From Colwellia sp. Arc7-D (lineage in GTDB: Bacteria > Pseudomonadota > Gammaproteobacteria > Enterobacterales > Alteromonadaceae), in contig NZ_CP028924.1 of the NCBI RefSeq assembly GCF_003061515.1, positions 806,001-870,000 of the forward strand: a stretch of 64,000 bases of DNA, written 5' to 3'. This document shows positions 34,935 through 46,004 of the stretch, piece by piece. The position numbers and the translations under genes were made by a program. The stretch's first letter is position 1. Every line of letters begins with the position of its first letter. The notes below the pieces were generated by a model, which worked only from the letters and a program-made list of their open reading frames with translations, was not told where the DNA came from and made no database searches.

Positions 34935-34992
34935 CGATTTAGTATTCACATGCACATGCACATGCATATTCACATTAATATTAGCGATAGAA

Positions 34993-36222
34993 CTAGTTTA
35001 AAAGTCTAACTCTAATTGTCGCTTCAATTTGTTTTAACTCTTTTAACGCTAACTCGCGACTTTCAACTTCAATATCAATAACTACATAACCAATTTGGTC
35101 GGCAGTTTGTAAATACTGAGCAGCGATATTGATATTATGCTTGGCAAACATTTGGTTGATTTGTGTCAACACGCCTGGCTTATTGTGATGAATGTGCAAT
35201 AAGCGGCTAGTACCAATATGTCCAGGAAGTGATACTTCAGGGAAGTTGACCGCAGATAACGTAGAGCCATTATCTGAATATTTAGCCAGCTTGCTTGCTA
35301 CTTCAAGACCAATGTTTTCTTGTGCTTCTTTAGTGCTACCACCAATATGAGGCGTTAAAATAACGTTGTCAAAAGCGCGCAATGGGCTAACAAATTCTTC
35401 ATCGTTGCCTTTAGGTTCAAACGGAAATACATCAATGGCTGCACCAGCCACTTTTTTATTGCTTAAAGCCTCTGCTAACGCATCGATATCAACAACAGTG
35501 CCACGAGAAGCATTAATAAATATAACGCCGTCTTTCATCACTTCAAATTCTGCAGCACCCATCATGTTTTTTGTTTGCGGTGTTTCAGGAACATGTAAGC
35601 TAATAACGTCGGCTTCTTTTAATAATGAAGTCATGGTAGGAGCTTGGCTGGCATTGCCTAAAGGTAGCTTAGTTTCGATATCAAAAAAGCGTACTCTCAT
35701 ACCTAGCGTTTCTGCAAGTATGCCTAATTGCATGCCGATATGACCATAGCCAATAATACCTAAAGTTTTACCTCTAGCTTCAACTGAACCTGCAGCAGAC
35801 TTATTCCAAACGCCACGATGTGCTTGAGCACTTTTTTCAGGAATGCCGCGCAATAATAATAACGTTTCACCTAACACTAACTCAGCAACAGAGCGGGTAT
35901 TTGAAAATGGTGCGTTAAATACCGGAATACCTAATGATTGTGCTGCCGCTTTATCGACCTGGTTTGTACCAATACAAAAACAACCAATAGCAACAAGCTT
36001 TTTAGCATGGCTTAACACTTTTGCGTTTAAATCTGTGCGAGAACGTATGCCAATAAAATGTACATTAGCAATTTTCTTAATCAGCTCGGCTTCAGAAAGT
36101 GAGGTTTTAATATATTCAATATTAGAATAGCCTTTATTCTTAAGCTCTTCCAAGGCGCTTTGATGAACGCCTTCTAAAAGTAATATCTTAATTTTGTCTT
36201 TCGCTAATGAATTATTGCTCAT
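34993..36222 (-). CDS. serA: D-3-phosphoglycerate dehydrogenase
   Basis: A 409-residue first enzyme of serine synthesis. It has an N-terminal substrate domain (DKIKILLLEGVHQSALEELKNKGYSNIEY; IGIRSRTDLN), an NAD domain (GKTLGIIGYGHIGMQLGILAETLGMRVRFFD), catalytic stretches (INASRGTVVDIDAL; VILTPHIGGSTKEAQENIG) and a C-terminal ACT domain (LLHIHHNKPGVLTQINQMFAKHNINI) for serine feedback. An ATG eight codons upstream is possible, but the ATG at 36222 matches the family. Confidence 0.96.
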   Translation of the reverse strand: MSNNSLAKDKIKILLLEGVHQSALEELKNKGYSNIEYIKTSLSEAELIKKIANVHFIGIRSRTDLNAKVLSHAKKLVAIGCFCIGTNQVDKAAAQSLGIPVFNAPFSNTRSVAELVLGETLLLLRGIPEKSAQAHRGVWNKSAAGSVEARGKTLGIIGYGHIGMQLGILAETLGMRVRFFDIETKLPLGNASQAPTMTSLLKEADVISLHVPETPQTKNMMGAAEFEVMKDGVIFINASRGTVVDIDALAEALSNKKVAGAAIDVFPFEPKGNDEEFVSPLRAFDNVILTPHIGGSTKEAQENIGLEVASKLAKYSDNGSTLSAVNFPEVSLPGHIGTSRLLHIHHNKPGVLTQINQMFAKHNINIAAQYLQTADQIGYVVIDIEVESRELALKELKQIEATIRVRLLN

Positions 36223-36331
36223 GTTTGTTAATCTTCTCTGGATCAAAAATTTACTTATTTTAAACTTAATTAAATAAGCGTTTAGATGGCTAGATACCTA
36301 AACTATCATATAGGGCATAAACTCTAAAGTG

Positions 36332-36985
36332 TTATTTTACTATTTTTGCACCGTCTTGCGTGCCGATAATTAATACGTCGGCAGGACGATTAGCGAACAA
36401 GCCATTAGTAACAACTCCTGCGATAGCATTAATACTATTCTCTAATGCTTTAGGGTCGAGTATTTCTAAGTTATGCACATCAAGGATCACATTACCATTG
36501 TCAGTAACAACACCTTGACGATACTCAGGATCGCCACCTAACTTAACTAACTCTCTAGCAACATAACTACGCGCCATAGGAATAACTTCAACAGGCAGTG
36601 GAAAACGGCCTAGCATAGGCACTTGTTTCGTATCATCAGCAATACACACGAAGGTTTTAGCAACTGCAGCAACTATTTTCTCGCGGTTAGGGCAGCACAC
36701 CACCTTTAATCATATGCATATGAGGATTAATTTCATCAGCACCATCAACATAAACATCAATACCATCAACGTTATTAAGATCAAATACTTCAATGCCGTA
36801 TGATTTCAAGCGCTCAGTTGAGCCGTCAGAACTAGACACTGCACCGATAATGCTCCCTTTTATAGTCGCAAGCGCATCTATAAAGTGGTTAACTGTTGAG
36901 CCCGTACCTACACCAACAATCGTATCCGCTTTGATATAGTCTAGGGCTTTTATTGCTGCCGCTTTTTCATTTCATCTTGAGTCAT
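36332..36985 (-). pseudogene. rpiA: Ribose-5-phosphate isomerase A, frame broken three times
   Basis: Read from ATG at 36985: MTQDEMKK, then [10 protein letters not shown] after one missing A in the A5 run (T5 at 36963-36967); [18 protein letters not shown], then a missing G and a missing C near 36685-36702; then a clean frame [20 protein letters not shown]...GAKIVK to 36332. Restored length is 218 residues, the normal size, and the GADE active-site region is intact. RpiA interconverts ribose-5-P and ribulose-5-P. A core gene broken by three one-base losses suggests sequence error. Confidence 0.88.
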
Positions 36986-37160
36986 AATTAGCCTGTGTTT
37001 AAATAAGTTAGAAGTTATTAACCGTCAGTTGTTAGTAAAATATAGTGCCCAGTTTAATGACGTTAAATGAAGCTTAATAAAGTTTAAAATAATCATTATG
37101 ACAACTGAAAGCTAACTACAATTGCCACTATTATAACAACAGTATTAACTAAGTTAGCGT

Positions 37161-37794
37161 TTATTTATGTATGTCGAATTTATATTGTCTAGTCGGAGTT
37201 ACTATTTCTGGTAGCGGAATATCCCAGAGCTGAGAGGGAATTGCGTCTATTAATTGAATGTCATGTGCCAAACCAATAGGGTAAGGCTTAGTTAACTTTC
37301 TTTCGTAAGCATTTTTATCTTTATTCACAAGGCTATAGTGCTTAAACCAAGATGATAAGGTTCTATCATAAAACCCGCCACCCATACCTAAGCGATTACC
37401 TGTTGGGTCAAAAGCCACTAATGGGGTGAAAATAATATCGATATCGTTGATACTTTTAATTAGACGAACGTCAAGTTTAGGCTCTGAAATGCCATAGACA
37501 TTGGTTTGCATTTCACTATTTTGATGATAATGCAGAAATAATAAATTCCCAGGGCTAAAGGATGAATAACAGGTAAATAAATATTTTTATTTTGCTGCCA
37601 GCACCACTGTATAAATTGCATAGGGTCAAGTTCACCATCGTTTGCTAAATAAACGGCAATATTTTTAGCTGCTAGCACATCGGTTCTTTGTGTTAATTGG
37701 TAAGTAAATCACCTGATAATTCTTTTTGATCAATATGACTGAGGTTTTGTCGTTTGGTTCTGATCAATTGTCTTATTTGATTTCGTGTGGTCAT
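37161..37794 (-). pseudogene. ygfA: 5-formyltetrahydrofolate cyclo-ligase, frame broken twice
   Basis: Starts at ATG 37794 (MTTRNQIRQLIRTKRQNLS). One base is missing near 37690-37697 (before LTQRTDVLAAKNIAVYLAND) and one T in the run at about 37556-37560 (IHPFSPGNLLFLHYHQ). The frame then runs MQTNVYGISEPKLDV...AFDPTGNRLGMGGGFYDRTL to the stop at 37161. GMGGGFYDR is the family signature. Restored length is about 211 residues. The enzyme returns 5-formyl-THF to the folate pool. Probably intact in the real genome. Confidence 0.85.
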
Positions 37795-38086
37795 AATTAA
37801 TCGCGTTTTTCTTAAGTTAAACTGATACGGCGTCAAAATAATAAGCTAAAGCACAACGTACAAGAAACAGCTGCAAAAGGAAATAGCCCCTTATGGTATA
37901 TTGTTACAACTCGGAATTAATTACTTATATTTACTGATGCTTTTAGGTGTTTTTAAATAGTTTTATTAAGATGAAATTTCGGATTAGTGTGTGTTATCTG
38001 TTCAGTTAATTAGGGGCTGCATCGTCACGAAAATGAGGGCAGTGCTAAAACGACGATAATAAATTTAAAGTGCATTTTTTTCAGAC
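37795..38086. other. Noncoding interval upstream of the cyclo-ligase gene
   Basis: About 290 bases without a credible gene. A long-range inverted repeat, AGCCCCTTAT (37885-37894) with ATTAGGGGCT (38009-38018), pairs with one mismatch across about 114 bases, and ATCGTC/GACGAT (38022-38057) forms another pair. In many gammaproteobacteria the 6S RNA gene lies directly upstream of ygfA. I cannot recognise its conserved core here, so no RNA is called. Confidence 0.4.
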
Positions 38087-38120
38087 AAAAAAAATAGCCA
38101 ACAAATTGTTGGCTATTTTT
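38087..38120 (-). terminator. Terminator of the peptide transporter gene
   Basis: A long stem around AATAGCCAAC and GTTGGCTATT with an A-run on its left (T-run on the minus strand) and TTTTT on its right. It lies about 20 bases beyond the transporter stop codon on the minus strand and could also stop plus-strand transcription. Confidence 0.85.
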
Positions 38121-38141
38121 AAGCATTATTATTGAGAAAAA

Positions 38142-39644
38142 CTATGCTGTAGTGGTTGTACCGTTGTTTCCTGCGTTCGGTGCTGTTGAATCATCTTCTT
38201 CTGTTTTAAGCGCTTCCCAGAATCTTGATTTCAAACCTACAAGCAAAATTATAATACCAATACCAATACTAAATAGGCTGATTTGGATATAAACGCTGGT
38301 ATCTGTTCAACGTTATTAGGATCATAATTACCCGCAAGTAAGCCAGAAATTAATATTACCAAATAAGTTAAACAAACACACCCATTTGGCAAATCTTCTT
38401 GGCGATAATTTACTTACAGCACTAGCGCGATTGGGCTTAAATAAATTCAACCGTGTGAAAAGTAAGTTGTTATTAACCAACCTGGAGCTACTTGTAAGCC
38501 ACTTGCCGCATATTGTGCTGCAAAAAACATAACGATAAATCCACTCGCCATAATAATTAAACCAGCAGCACATTAATGCCGTATGCAGGTGTAACCATTC
38601 TTTGGCCTAACTTAATCCAAAATGCAGAAAAAAGGTGAAAGCAAAACGATAAACATTGAGTTTGAGAACTGAAACCATGCTGTTGGTATTTCAAAAGAAC
38701 CTATCATACGGTCAGTATAATCACGTGCGAATAAGTTCATTGAAGACCCTGCTTGTTCAAAGCCAGACCAAAACAGGCAGAAGCAATACAAATTAATAAT
38801 AGTGCCCAAAGTTTTTTCTTTTCGTTACCCGTTTAAATCACAAAAGTAATAACTGCATAATAAACAACAAAAATTAAAGTAAATGCTATGGCAACATATT
38901 GCGCTGTGGCAATAGGGTCTATAACGATAACACCTTGAAATGTTAATACAGTAACAATAGCAATGGCAACGAGTGAAGCAACAATAATGGTCCAACTATT
39001 ACGTTGGCCTTTTGCTGATAAAGGCGCTACCGGCTTTGAACCTACACCTTCTAATTTAGGTGTAGTGATTTTGTATTGAATCAGGCCTGCAGCCATACCA
39101 ATTGCAGCAGCACCAAAGGCGTAGTGCCAACCAAAATCAGACGCTAAATAACCACAAATTAAATAACCAATGAAAGAGCCTAAGTTAATGCCCATATAAT
39201 AAATAGCATAACCACTGTCACGACGTTTATCATTTTCACTGTACAATTGACCTACCATAGCGCCAATATTTGGTTTTAATAAACCGGTACCCAAAATAAC
39301 TAAAATCAAGCCGATAAAGAATGTTTTTTCATTTGGAATAGCTAAAACTATGTGGCCGAACTGATGATAATACCACCATACCAAACCGTGCCACCAAGTA
39401 ATCTATCAGCTATCCAACCGCCGGGAAGACCCATAAAATAAACAGTACCGGTGTATAAACCATAAATAGCAGTAGCTGATGCGATAGTTATGCCTAAACC
39501 GCCTTCTTGTAACGTTGCCGTCATAAAAAGTACAAGTAATGCGCGCATGCCGTAATAGCTCATGCGTTCCCACATTTCGGTAACGAAAAGTGTTTTCAAC
39601 CCGCCCGGATGGCCATAAAATGCCTCTGAATTTGGGGTGCTCAA
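38142..39644 (-). pseudogene. POT-family proton-coupled peptide transporter, many frame breaks
   Basis: Starts at TTG 39644 behind GAGGAT ([40 protein letters not shown]). EMWERxSYYG-type wording, then GLILVILGTGLLKPNIGAMVGQLY and GFEQAGSSMNLFARDYTDR, are hallmarks of the PTR2/POT family of about 500 residues. The frame is lost at least seven times, including near 39360, 38830 and 38640 and several times between 38400 and 38580. The C-terminus (ISLFSIGIGIIILLVGLKSRFWEALK) ends at 38142. Both single losses and apparent gains occur. It may be decayed or simply poorly sequenced. Confidence 0.8.
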
Positions 39645-40306
39645 TATAAAATCCTCAATAGGTAAGGACCAAACACGTTTTAAAATTTTTGTTGTTTCAA
39701 CATGCAGAAATATCAAGTTGATTGTGTTTAGTTAAGTTACAAACTTTTAATAATCAGCCCGTTTTAATACCTTTGCTAGCGTTGAAAGCAAGTCTGGAAG
39801 GTTAATCTTTTGTTAATGATGAACAACTGCTTATTTTTTGTTATAAAGCTTGGGTAACTAGCTTTTATAGATATGTGATACTTAAGTAAAATACATTGCT
39901 AACTCAATAGATTAATAGTTTATTGAATTTCTAAATGCTGTGCTAGTTAATGTATTGCCACAGTTATTTTTGAGTATTGGTTATTTCCGCTTTAAGTCAA
40001 AAATTGTACTAATCACAAAGTATTGTAAACAAAGTTATCCGTTACTGTATTAAATAGGTGCTACTCAATAAAGCTTGATAGTTAAGTCATGCTATGAAGT
40101 TAGTCATTCAAAAACAAGTTTAAATAACAAACCGATAACCTAACCCATTTTTATCGCTAAGCCTTATAGCAATAACGTACTTTATCTTGATGCTCAGGTT
40201 AATAAAAAGTTACTTTAACCAAAGTACACTTACTGATAAACTCCCGTCTGAATTTACTTTTAAATCTAAGTTCTGTACCCCGTATATAGGAAGAAATTAC
40301 GCGCCA
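39645..40306. other. Divergent intergenic region before the polysaccharide locus
   Basis: About 660 AT-rich bases between the transporter (minus) and the export gene (plus). No conserved gene, JUMPstart or ops (GGCGGTAG) element was found. It holds one ACTTAAGTAA core (39880-39889), shared with the two longer repeats near 51.9 and 53.2 kb. Promoters for both directions must lie here, but I cannot place them with confidence. Confidence 0.4.
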
Positions 40307-43024
40307 ATGATTCACTTTATTCGTCTACTAACAAGCCTTCTCGTCGTTTTACATTTCTCTTTTAATGCGCTTGCTGCACAAATTAGTCAACAGCAAATAG
40401 CGCAATTTAAAAACTTACCTAAATCTCAGCAGCAGGCACTAGCGCAGAGTATGGGCGTTGATCTTAACTCGGTGATGGGGCAAATATCAGGTAGCAACCA
40501 ACAAACACAGCTATCATCAACACCTATTACGCCTAGAGATACGACTGAAAATAACATTAGAAATCAGGTGAAGATTCTTTTTTCGAAGACGATAATGCAT
40601 TGTTCAAACCGCTTGAAAGGTTTGGTATGGACGTTTTTTCCAATGCCCCAAGTACGTTTACGCCCACCATGGACATCGCCATTCCAAATCATTATGTTTT
40701 AGGCGTTGGTGATCAATTATCGATACAAGTATATGGCAAAGAAAAATGCTGAATACGTTCTACCTATAACCCGAGAAGGCAACATACTTATTCCTGATGT
40801 TGGGCCAATTAAAATCGTAGGGTTATCTTTTTCAGAAATGAAAAAGTTTCTGACTGAAAAAATTCAACAACGCATTATCGGGTAAATGTAGTGGTAAGCT
40901 TAGCTGAGTTACGATCTATGCGTATTTTTGTGTTAGGTGATGCTTATAAACCTGGCCCTTATACATTGAGTTCACTTTCAAGTGTAACGCACGCTATTTT
41001 CGCTGCCGGTGGTGTTAGTGAATATTGGCTCATTGCGTAATATTGAAGTAAAGCGTGCGGGTAAAATTGTTCAAACAGTAGATTTATACGACCTACTTAT
41101 AAAAGGCGATTCATCAAGTGATATTTTATTGCAATCTGGCGATGTGGTTTTTATTCCTACGCAAAGCAAAAGTGTTTCAATACTGGGTGAAGTAAGACGA
41201 CCTGCCATATATGAATTAAAAAAAGGTGATAACTTCAATCAGGTTATCGCAATGGCTGGTGGTTTACTGCATCGGCATACCCTCAATCTACGATGATTGA
41301 ACGTTACAACAACCAAAATTTACGTAGCATCATCAATGTTGACTTAACTGATAGCGCAGCACGTAAACAAGAATTAAAAAGCGGTGACTATGTACGTGTG
41401 CTAAAAAGCTCAGGTATGTACGAACAATCAATTACTGTTATCGGCGCTGTAACACGCCCAGGAAAGTATCAATGGCAACAAGATATTAAAATAGCGGATT
41501 TATTGCCAAATTTAGACTCTCATATATTACCATCGGCCGATTTAAGTTATGCTTAATTGTTCGTCAAAAAGACGATGCCAGAAACATAGAAGTACTACAG
41601 TTCAATTTAGCTCGAGCATTAAGTATTACTACTGAAAATTCGGTTGATAACTTAATGCTACTGCCGAGTGATAAAATTTTAATATTTTCAAATGTTACAA
41701 AATCTGTTGATGAAAAAAATATCGCTAGACGAGTTGGCTTTTACAAAAGAACAACTTTTCGCTAAAGAGCGCCAACAAGCTAAAACTTCATATGATGAAA
41801 AATCGTTTTGGAAAAAGTACGGTGGCAGTTCGTCACAACGTTCATCGGCAACTGCAGAAGATGAAGAAGCCGAGCGTTTAGCGAACCAATCGTTAGTAGA
41901 AATTACTAATACTGTAGATAGAAATGTCGATATTCGCGAAATGGCGCTATTTTCTCGTCCACGCCTATTAGCGCCAGTGTTAAGGAAAACTACGTCAACA
42001 AGGTGCTTCAGGGCAACCCATTCAATTGGTTGAAGTTGATGGTCAAGTTAAGTTTCCTGGTATCTATCCTTTAGCTCAAAACTCGAAAATTAGTGATTTA
42101 TTAGCCGCGGCTGGTGGTGTAAAAGAGTCTGCATATTTAACACGTGCTGAAGTCACTCGAAACACTTTCACTGCAGAAGGTGCAACAAAAGTATCGTTAG
42201 ATGTAGATTTAGATTTAGCACTAAAAGAAGATAAGAGCTTTGATATAGCTTTGCAAAGTAAAGATAGATTAAACGTACACAAAATTCCAGCTTGGAGCGA
42301 AAACCATGTTGTTGAGTTACGTGGTGAGTTTGTCTTTCCTGGAAAATACACCATTCGTCGTGGTGAGACTTTAGCTGACTTAGTGACTAAAGCGGGTGGC
42401 TTAACACAATATGCTCACCCTGATGGCTCAGTATTTACCCGTAAAAAGCTGAAAGAATTAGAAAAGCAAAACTTGATTAAGCTCGCAGGTGACCTACGTA
42501 TTGAAATGGCATCTAAATCGTTAACAGATCAAGGTACTTCAACTTCTTACGATGATGCTCAAAAATTATTGGCTGATATTACCGAACTTGAACCTGTAGG
42601 GCGTTTAGTGATTAACCTGCCCCATTTAATGAAGTCAAATAGTGATGAAGTATTACTGGAAGGTGTGACGTACTTTTTTGTACCGACCAAGAAAAACTCT
42701 ATTAATGTTATTGGCCAAGTGCAAGTAGGATCATCACATTTATACAATAGTGCAATGACTGCTGAAGACTATATTGCCCAAAGTGGTGGCATTAAAAAGC
42801 GTGCCGATGAAGAGCGTATTTACGTTATATCAGCAAGTGGTAGCATTAAAATGATAGAACAAAGTAACTGGTTTGCTGGTACAGCAGACACCTCATTAAA
42901 ACCAGGCGATACCATAGTTGTGCCGTTAGACTCAGAATATATGAACGACCTAACGTTATGGTCTACAGCAACGCAAATTATTTATAATGCAGCGGTGGCC
43001 GTTGCGGCAATTAACGGTATTTAA
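40307..43024 (+). pseudogene. SLBB-domain polysaccharide export protein (Wza/OtnA-like), many frame breaks
   Basis: An ATG at 40307 gives a signal peptide (IRLLTSLLVVLHFSFNALA). Restored parts include HYVLGVGDQLSIQVYGKE (polysaccharide export domain), VVSLAELRSMRIFVLGDAYKPGPYTLSS and then a series of SLBB repeats (VSILGEVRRPAIYELKKGDN; ITVIGAVTRPGKYQWQQ; VEVDGQVKFPGIYPLAQNSKISDLLAAAGG; VELRGEFVFPGKYTIRRGETLADLV). Frame breaks occur near 40565, 40742, 40883, 41022, 41263, 41553, 41715 and 41990; from 42026 the frame is clean. The full product of about 900 residues resembles OtnA/WbfF of Vibrio and would form the outer membrane export channel. Confidence 0.83.
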
Positions 43025-43045
43025 TAAGACATAATGATCTTAGTG

Positions 43046-43088
43046 GGTTGGTATTTATAACGTCAATTTGATGATTTAAATACCGACC
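43046..43088 (+). repeat. Hairpin between the export gene and tviB
   Basis: GGTTGGTATTTA (43046-43057) pairs with TAAATACCGACC (43077-43088) over 12 bases with one G-T pair and a 19-base loop. No T-run follows, so it may be a pause or processing site and not a full stop. Confidence 0.5.
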
Positions 43089-43161
43089 TACAATTTAAAA
43101 AGCATTAAGTGAAGAAGTAATAATAAAATATAACTGGCTTATAATAGTATAGGTTCTTAAA

Positions 43162-44442
43162 ATGATACGTGACTTAAAAGATGTGAAAATTGCCATAATC
43201 GGCTTAGGCTATGTTGGTTTGCCGCTAGCGGTAGAGTTTGGAAAAAAATATAAAACTTTAGGTTTTGATATCAACCAAGCACGCATATCAGAATTAAATA
43301 ATGGTACCGATAGCACGCTTGAAGTTAGCGATGAAGAATTGGCCAAAACAGTAAACCTCAGCTACTCCTGTCAACCAGATGATTTAAAAACAGCTAATGT
43401 TTATATTGTTACTGTGCCAACGCCTATTGATCAACATAAACAGCCTGATTTAACTCCATTGATTAAAGCGAGTGAAATGCTAGGTAAGGTAGTTAAACAG
43501 GACGATATTATTATTTATGAATCTACTGTTTACCCTGGGGCAACAGAAGAAGCTTGTATTCCCGTAGTAGAAAAGTTTTCAGGTTTAGTTTTTAATAAAG
43601 ATTTTTATGCGGGTTACTCACCTGAACGCATTAACCCAGGTGATAAAGAACATAGAGTGACTAATATATTGAAAGTAACGTCAGGCTCAACCCCTGAAAT
43701 TGCAACGATAGTTGATGATTTATATCGCTCTATTATCACTGCCGGTACGCATAAAGCGAGTTCAATCAAAGTTGCAGAAGCTGCAAAAGTTATTGAGAAC
43801 ACACAACGCGACGTTAATATTGCCTTGATCAATGAGCTATCTATAATTTTTAATAAACTCGATATCGATACTTTGGAAGTACTAGAGGCTGCAGGCACTA
43901 AATGGAACTTTTTACCGTTCCGCCCAGGTTTGGTAGGAGGTCACTGTATTGGTGTTGATCCTTATTACTTAACTCATAAAGCTCAGTTAGTTGGCTATCA
44001 TCCTGAAATGATACTGGCTGGAAGACGTTTAAATGACGGTATGGGCGCTTATGTAGTGTCTCAATTAGTAAAAAATATGTTACATAAACGTATTCAAGTG
44101 GAAGGTGCAAACGTATTAATTATGGGCCTTACCTTTAAAGAAAATTGTCCTGATTTACGTAATACCAAAATTGTTGATATTGTAAGTGAGCTTAAAGAAT
44201 ATAATATCAATGTAGATATTACTGACCCATGGTGTTCAAGCGAACAAGCTGAACATGAGTACAATTTAAGTCTGGTTGAAAAACCAAAAACAGGTCATTA
44301 CGATGCCATTATTCTTGCTGTAGCTCATAATCAATTCAAGCTAATGGGAGTTGATGAAATTCGCAAATTAGGTAAAGCACAACACGTACTTTACGACTTA
44401 AAATACATTTTGCCAAAAGAGTCAGTGGATATGCGTTTATAA
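43162..44442 (+). CDS. tviB: UDP-sugar 6-dehydrogenase of the TviB/WbpO type
   Basis: A 426-residue nucleotide-sugar dehydrogenase. The NAD site is [14 protein letters not shown] near the N-terminus. [35 protein letters not shown] and the catalytic Cys262 in [15 protein letters not shown] complete the family. The wording is closest to TviB/WbpO, which oxidise UDP-GlcNAc or UDP-GalNAc to the uronic acid. With the next gene (a C4 epimerase) it would supply UDP-GalNAcA. The substrate is inferred from that pairing. Confidence 0.92.
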   Translation: MIRDLKDVKIAIIGLGYVGLPLAVEFGKKYKTLGFDINQARISELNNGTDSTLEVSDEELAKTVNLSYSCQPDDLKTANVYIVTVPTPIDQHKQPDLTPLIKASEMLGKVVKQDDIIIYESTVYPGATEEACIPVVEKFSGLVFNKDFYAGYSPERINPGDKEHRVTNILKVTSGSTPEIATIVDDLYRSIITAGTHKASSIKVAEAAKVIENTQRDVNIALINELSIIFNKLDIDTLEVLEAAGTKWNFLPFRPGLVGGHCIGVDPYYLTHKAQLVGYHPEMILAGRRLNDGMGAYVVSQLVKNMLHKRIQVEGANVLIMGLTFKENCPDLRNTKIVDIVSELKEYNINVDITDPWCSSEQAEHEYNLSLVEKPKTGHYDAIILAVAHNQFKLMGVDEIRKLGKAQHVLYDLKYILPKESVDMRL

Positions 44443-44535
44443 AAGCATCACATAAAATAAATGTGAGTTAATTATGACAAGTATTCAGCTATAAGTTTTA
44501 AACTATCAGTAAAGTAACAGTAAATGGACGTAATA

Positions 44536-45582
44536 ATGTCAAGATACGATGAAGTAAAGAAACAACTTATACAAACACCAAAAACTTGGCTTGTAACAGG
44601 TGTCGCCGGATTTATTGGCTCAAACCTTCTAGAGACATTATTATTATTAAACCAAAAAGTTATAGGTTTAGACAACTTTGCTACTGGCCATCAACATAAC
44701 TTAGATGAAGTTCAATCTGAAGTGTCTTCTAAGCAATGGCATAACTTTACTTTCATCGAAGGTGATATTAGAAACTTTGAAGATTGTCAAAAAGCACTCA
44801 CAATTGATAATACAGCGATAGATTACATTTTGCACCAGGCTGCATTAGGATCTGTTCCTCGCTCAATTGCCGATCCCATTTTAACTAACTCGGCAAATAT
44901 AACGGGTTTTGTTAATATGTTAACGGCAGCAAAAGACGCTAAAGTAGCAACTTTTGTGTACGCTGCTTCAAGTTCTACCTACGGTGATCACCCTGCATTA
45001 CCTAAAGTTGAAGAAAATATTGGTAAACCATTATCACCGTATGCTGTTACTAAGTATGTTAATGAGCTTTATGCCGACGTATTTAATAAAACTTATGGCT
45101 TAAATACGACAGGTTTACGTTATTTTAATGTTTTTGGGAAACGCCAAGATCCTGATGGTGCTTACGCTGCTGTTATTCCAAAATGGACTGCAGCAATGAT
45201 AGAAAATCAAGACCTATTTATTAATGGTGATGGTGAAACTAGTCGCGACTTTTGCTTTGTTGAAAATGCTGTACAAGCGAACATATTAGCAGCAACCGCT
45301 GATGAAGAAGGTAAAAATCAAGTTTTCAATGTAGCACTTGGCGATAGAACAACGCTGAACGAGTTATTTTCAAGCTTAGTGTCGGCGTTAAGTCTTAATG
45401 AAGTCAGTTATAGTAAGCAGGCGACTTATCAAGACTTCAGAGCAGGAGATGTACGCCATTCACAGGCCGACATATCTAAAGCTAAAAGTTTAATTGGTTA
45501 TCAGCCTGAGTTTCGTATTCAGCAGGGTATTAACAAAGCAATGCCTTGGTATATCGACTTTATAAAAAAACAAAATATGTAA
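44536..45582 (+). CDS. wbpP: UDP-N-acetylglucosamine C4 epimerase of the WbpP/TviC type
   Basis: A 348-residue extended SDR. The NAD site [43 protein letters not shown], the YAVTK catalytic YxxxK and [26 protein letters not shown] match WbpP/TviC closely. It interconverts UDP-GlcNAc(A) and UDP-GalNAc(A). The ATG at 44536 ([11 protein letters not shown]) fits homologs better than the one at 44524. Follows tviB after 93 bases. Confidence 0.92.
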   Translation: MSRYDEVKKQLIQTPKTWLVTGVAGFIGSNLLETLLLLNQKVIGLDNFATGHQHNLDEVQSEVSSKQWHNFTFIEGDIRNFEDCQKALTIDNTAIDYILHQAALGSVPRSIADPILTNSANITGFVNMLTAAKDAKVATFVYAASSSTYGDHPALPKVEENIGKPLSPYAVTKYVNELYADVFNKTYGLNTTGLRYFNVFGKRQDPDGAYAAVIPKWTAAMIENQDLFINGDGETSRDFCFVENAVQANILAATADEEGKNQVFNVALGDRTTLNELFSSLVSALSLNEVSYSKQATYQDFRAGDVRHSQADISKAKSLIGYQPEFRIQQGINKAMPWYIDFIKKQNM

Positions 45583-45604
45583 CTAGTTAATACAGACTGT
45601 ATTA

Positions 45605-45638
45605 CTTAAATTGTCGGACTTTAGCCCTACAATTTAAG
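45605..45638 (+). terminator. Inverted repeat after the epimerase gene
   Basis: CTTAAATTGTcGG (45605-45617) pairs with CCTACAATTTAAG (45626-45638): 13 bases with one mismatch and an 8-base loop, starting 22 bases after the stop. There is no T-run, so termination is possible but weak. Confidence 0.45.
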
Positions 45639-45843
45639 CAGCACATATTAGTTGTAATAAAAAGCGCATCAAACATAAGCCTCAGAGTATATTACTATGA
45701 ATGGTGGTGCTGCTTTATACAGAAAACCACTGAGCTTATAATGATACATATCTACTTAAATATCTAAACTGAATCAGCGAAATTATCTAAATATCGATGA
45801 CATAACTTAAACACTAATACTAAAAAATTAATAAAGCACTATT

Positions 45844-45869
45844 AACAAGGCCGAAGACCTTGTTATAAT
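45844..45869 (+). promoter_or_regulatory. Extended -10 promoter with overlapping inverted repeat, before wzz
   Basis: TGTTATAAT (45861-45869) is a perfect extended -10 box. Directly overlapping it is AACAAGG-CCGAAGA-CCTTGTT (45844-45864), a perfect 7-bp inverted repeat placed where a repressor would block the spacer. No clear -35 box is visible. The rest of the 422-base gap 45583-46004 shows nothing else besides the repeat at 45605. Confidence 0.5.
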
Positions 45870-46004
45870 ACTTATTCAGTTGGGCAGTTAGTATTATATA
45901 TTAATTTAAAGTGCCTCTAGGAATAGTTATTAAAATGAACTTAAATGCGAGTTATTGTGAAAAGTCATAAATTGCAAGGAAGTACTTCAAGTGAAGTCAA
46001 CGCA

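Noticed and set aside
34947..34964. CACATG hexamer x3 as a functional repeat
   Set aside because: It is only three units in a spacer after serA, likely simple slippage; no link to a structure or gene.
39645..40306. JUMPstart/ops element upstream of the polysaccharide locus
   Set aside because: No GGCGGTAGC-type core was found here or before wzz or fdtA, so RfaH-type control is not supported.
40187..40306. Longer N-terminus for the export protein from 40187
   Set aside because: The ATG at 40307 starts a proper signal peptide; the upstream extension would bury it.
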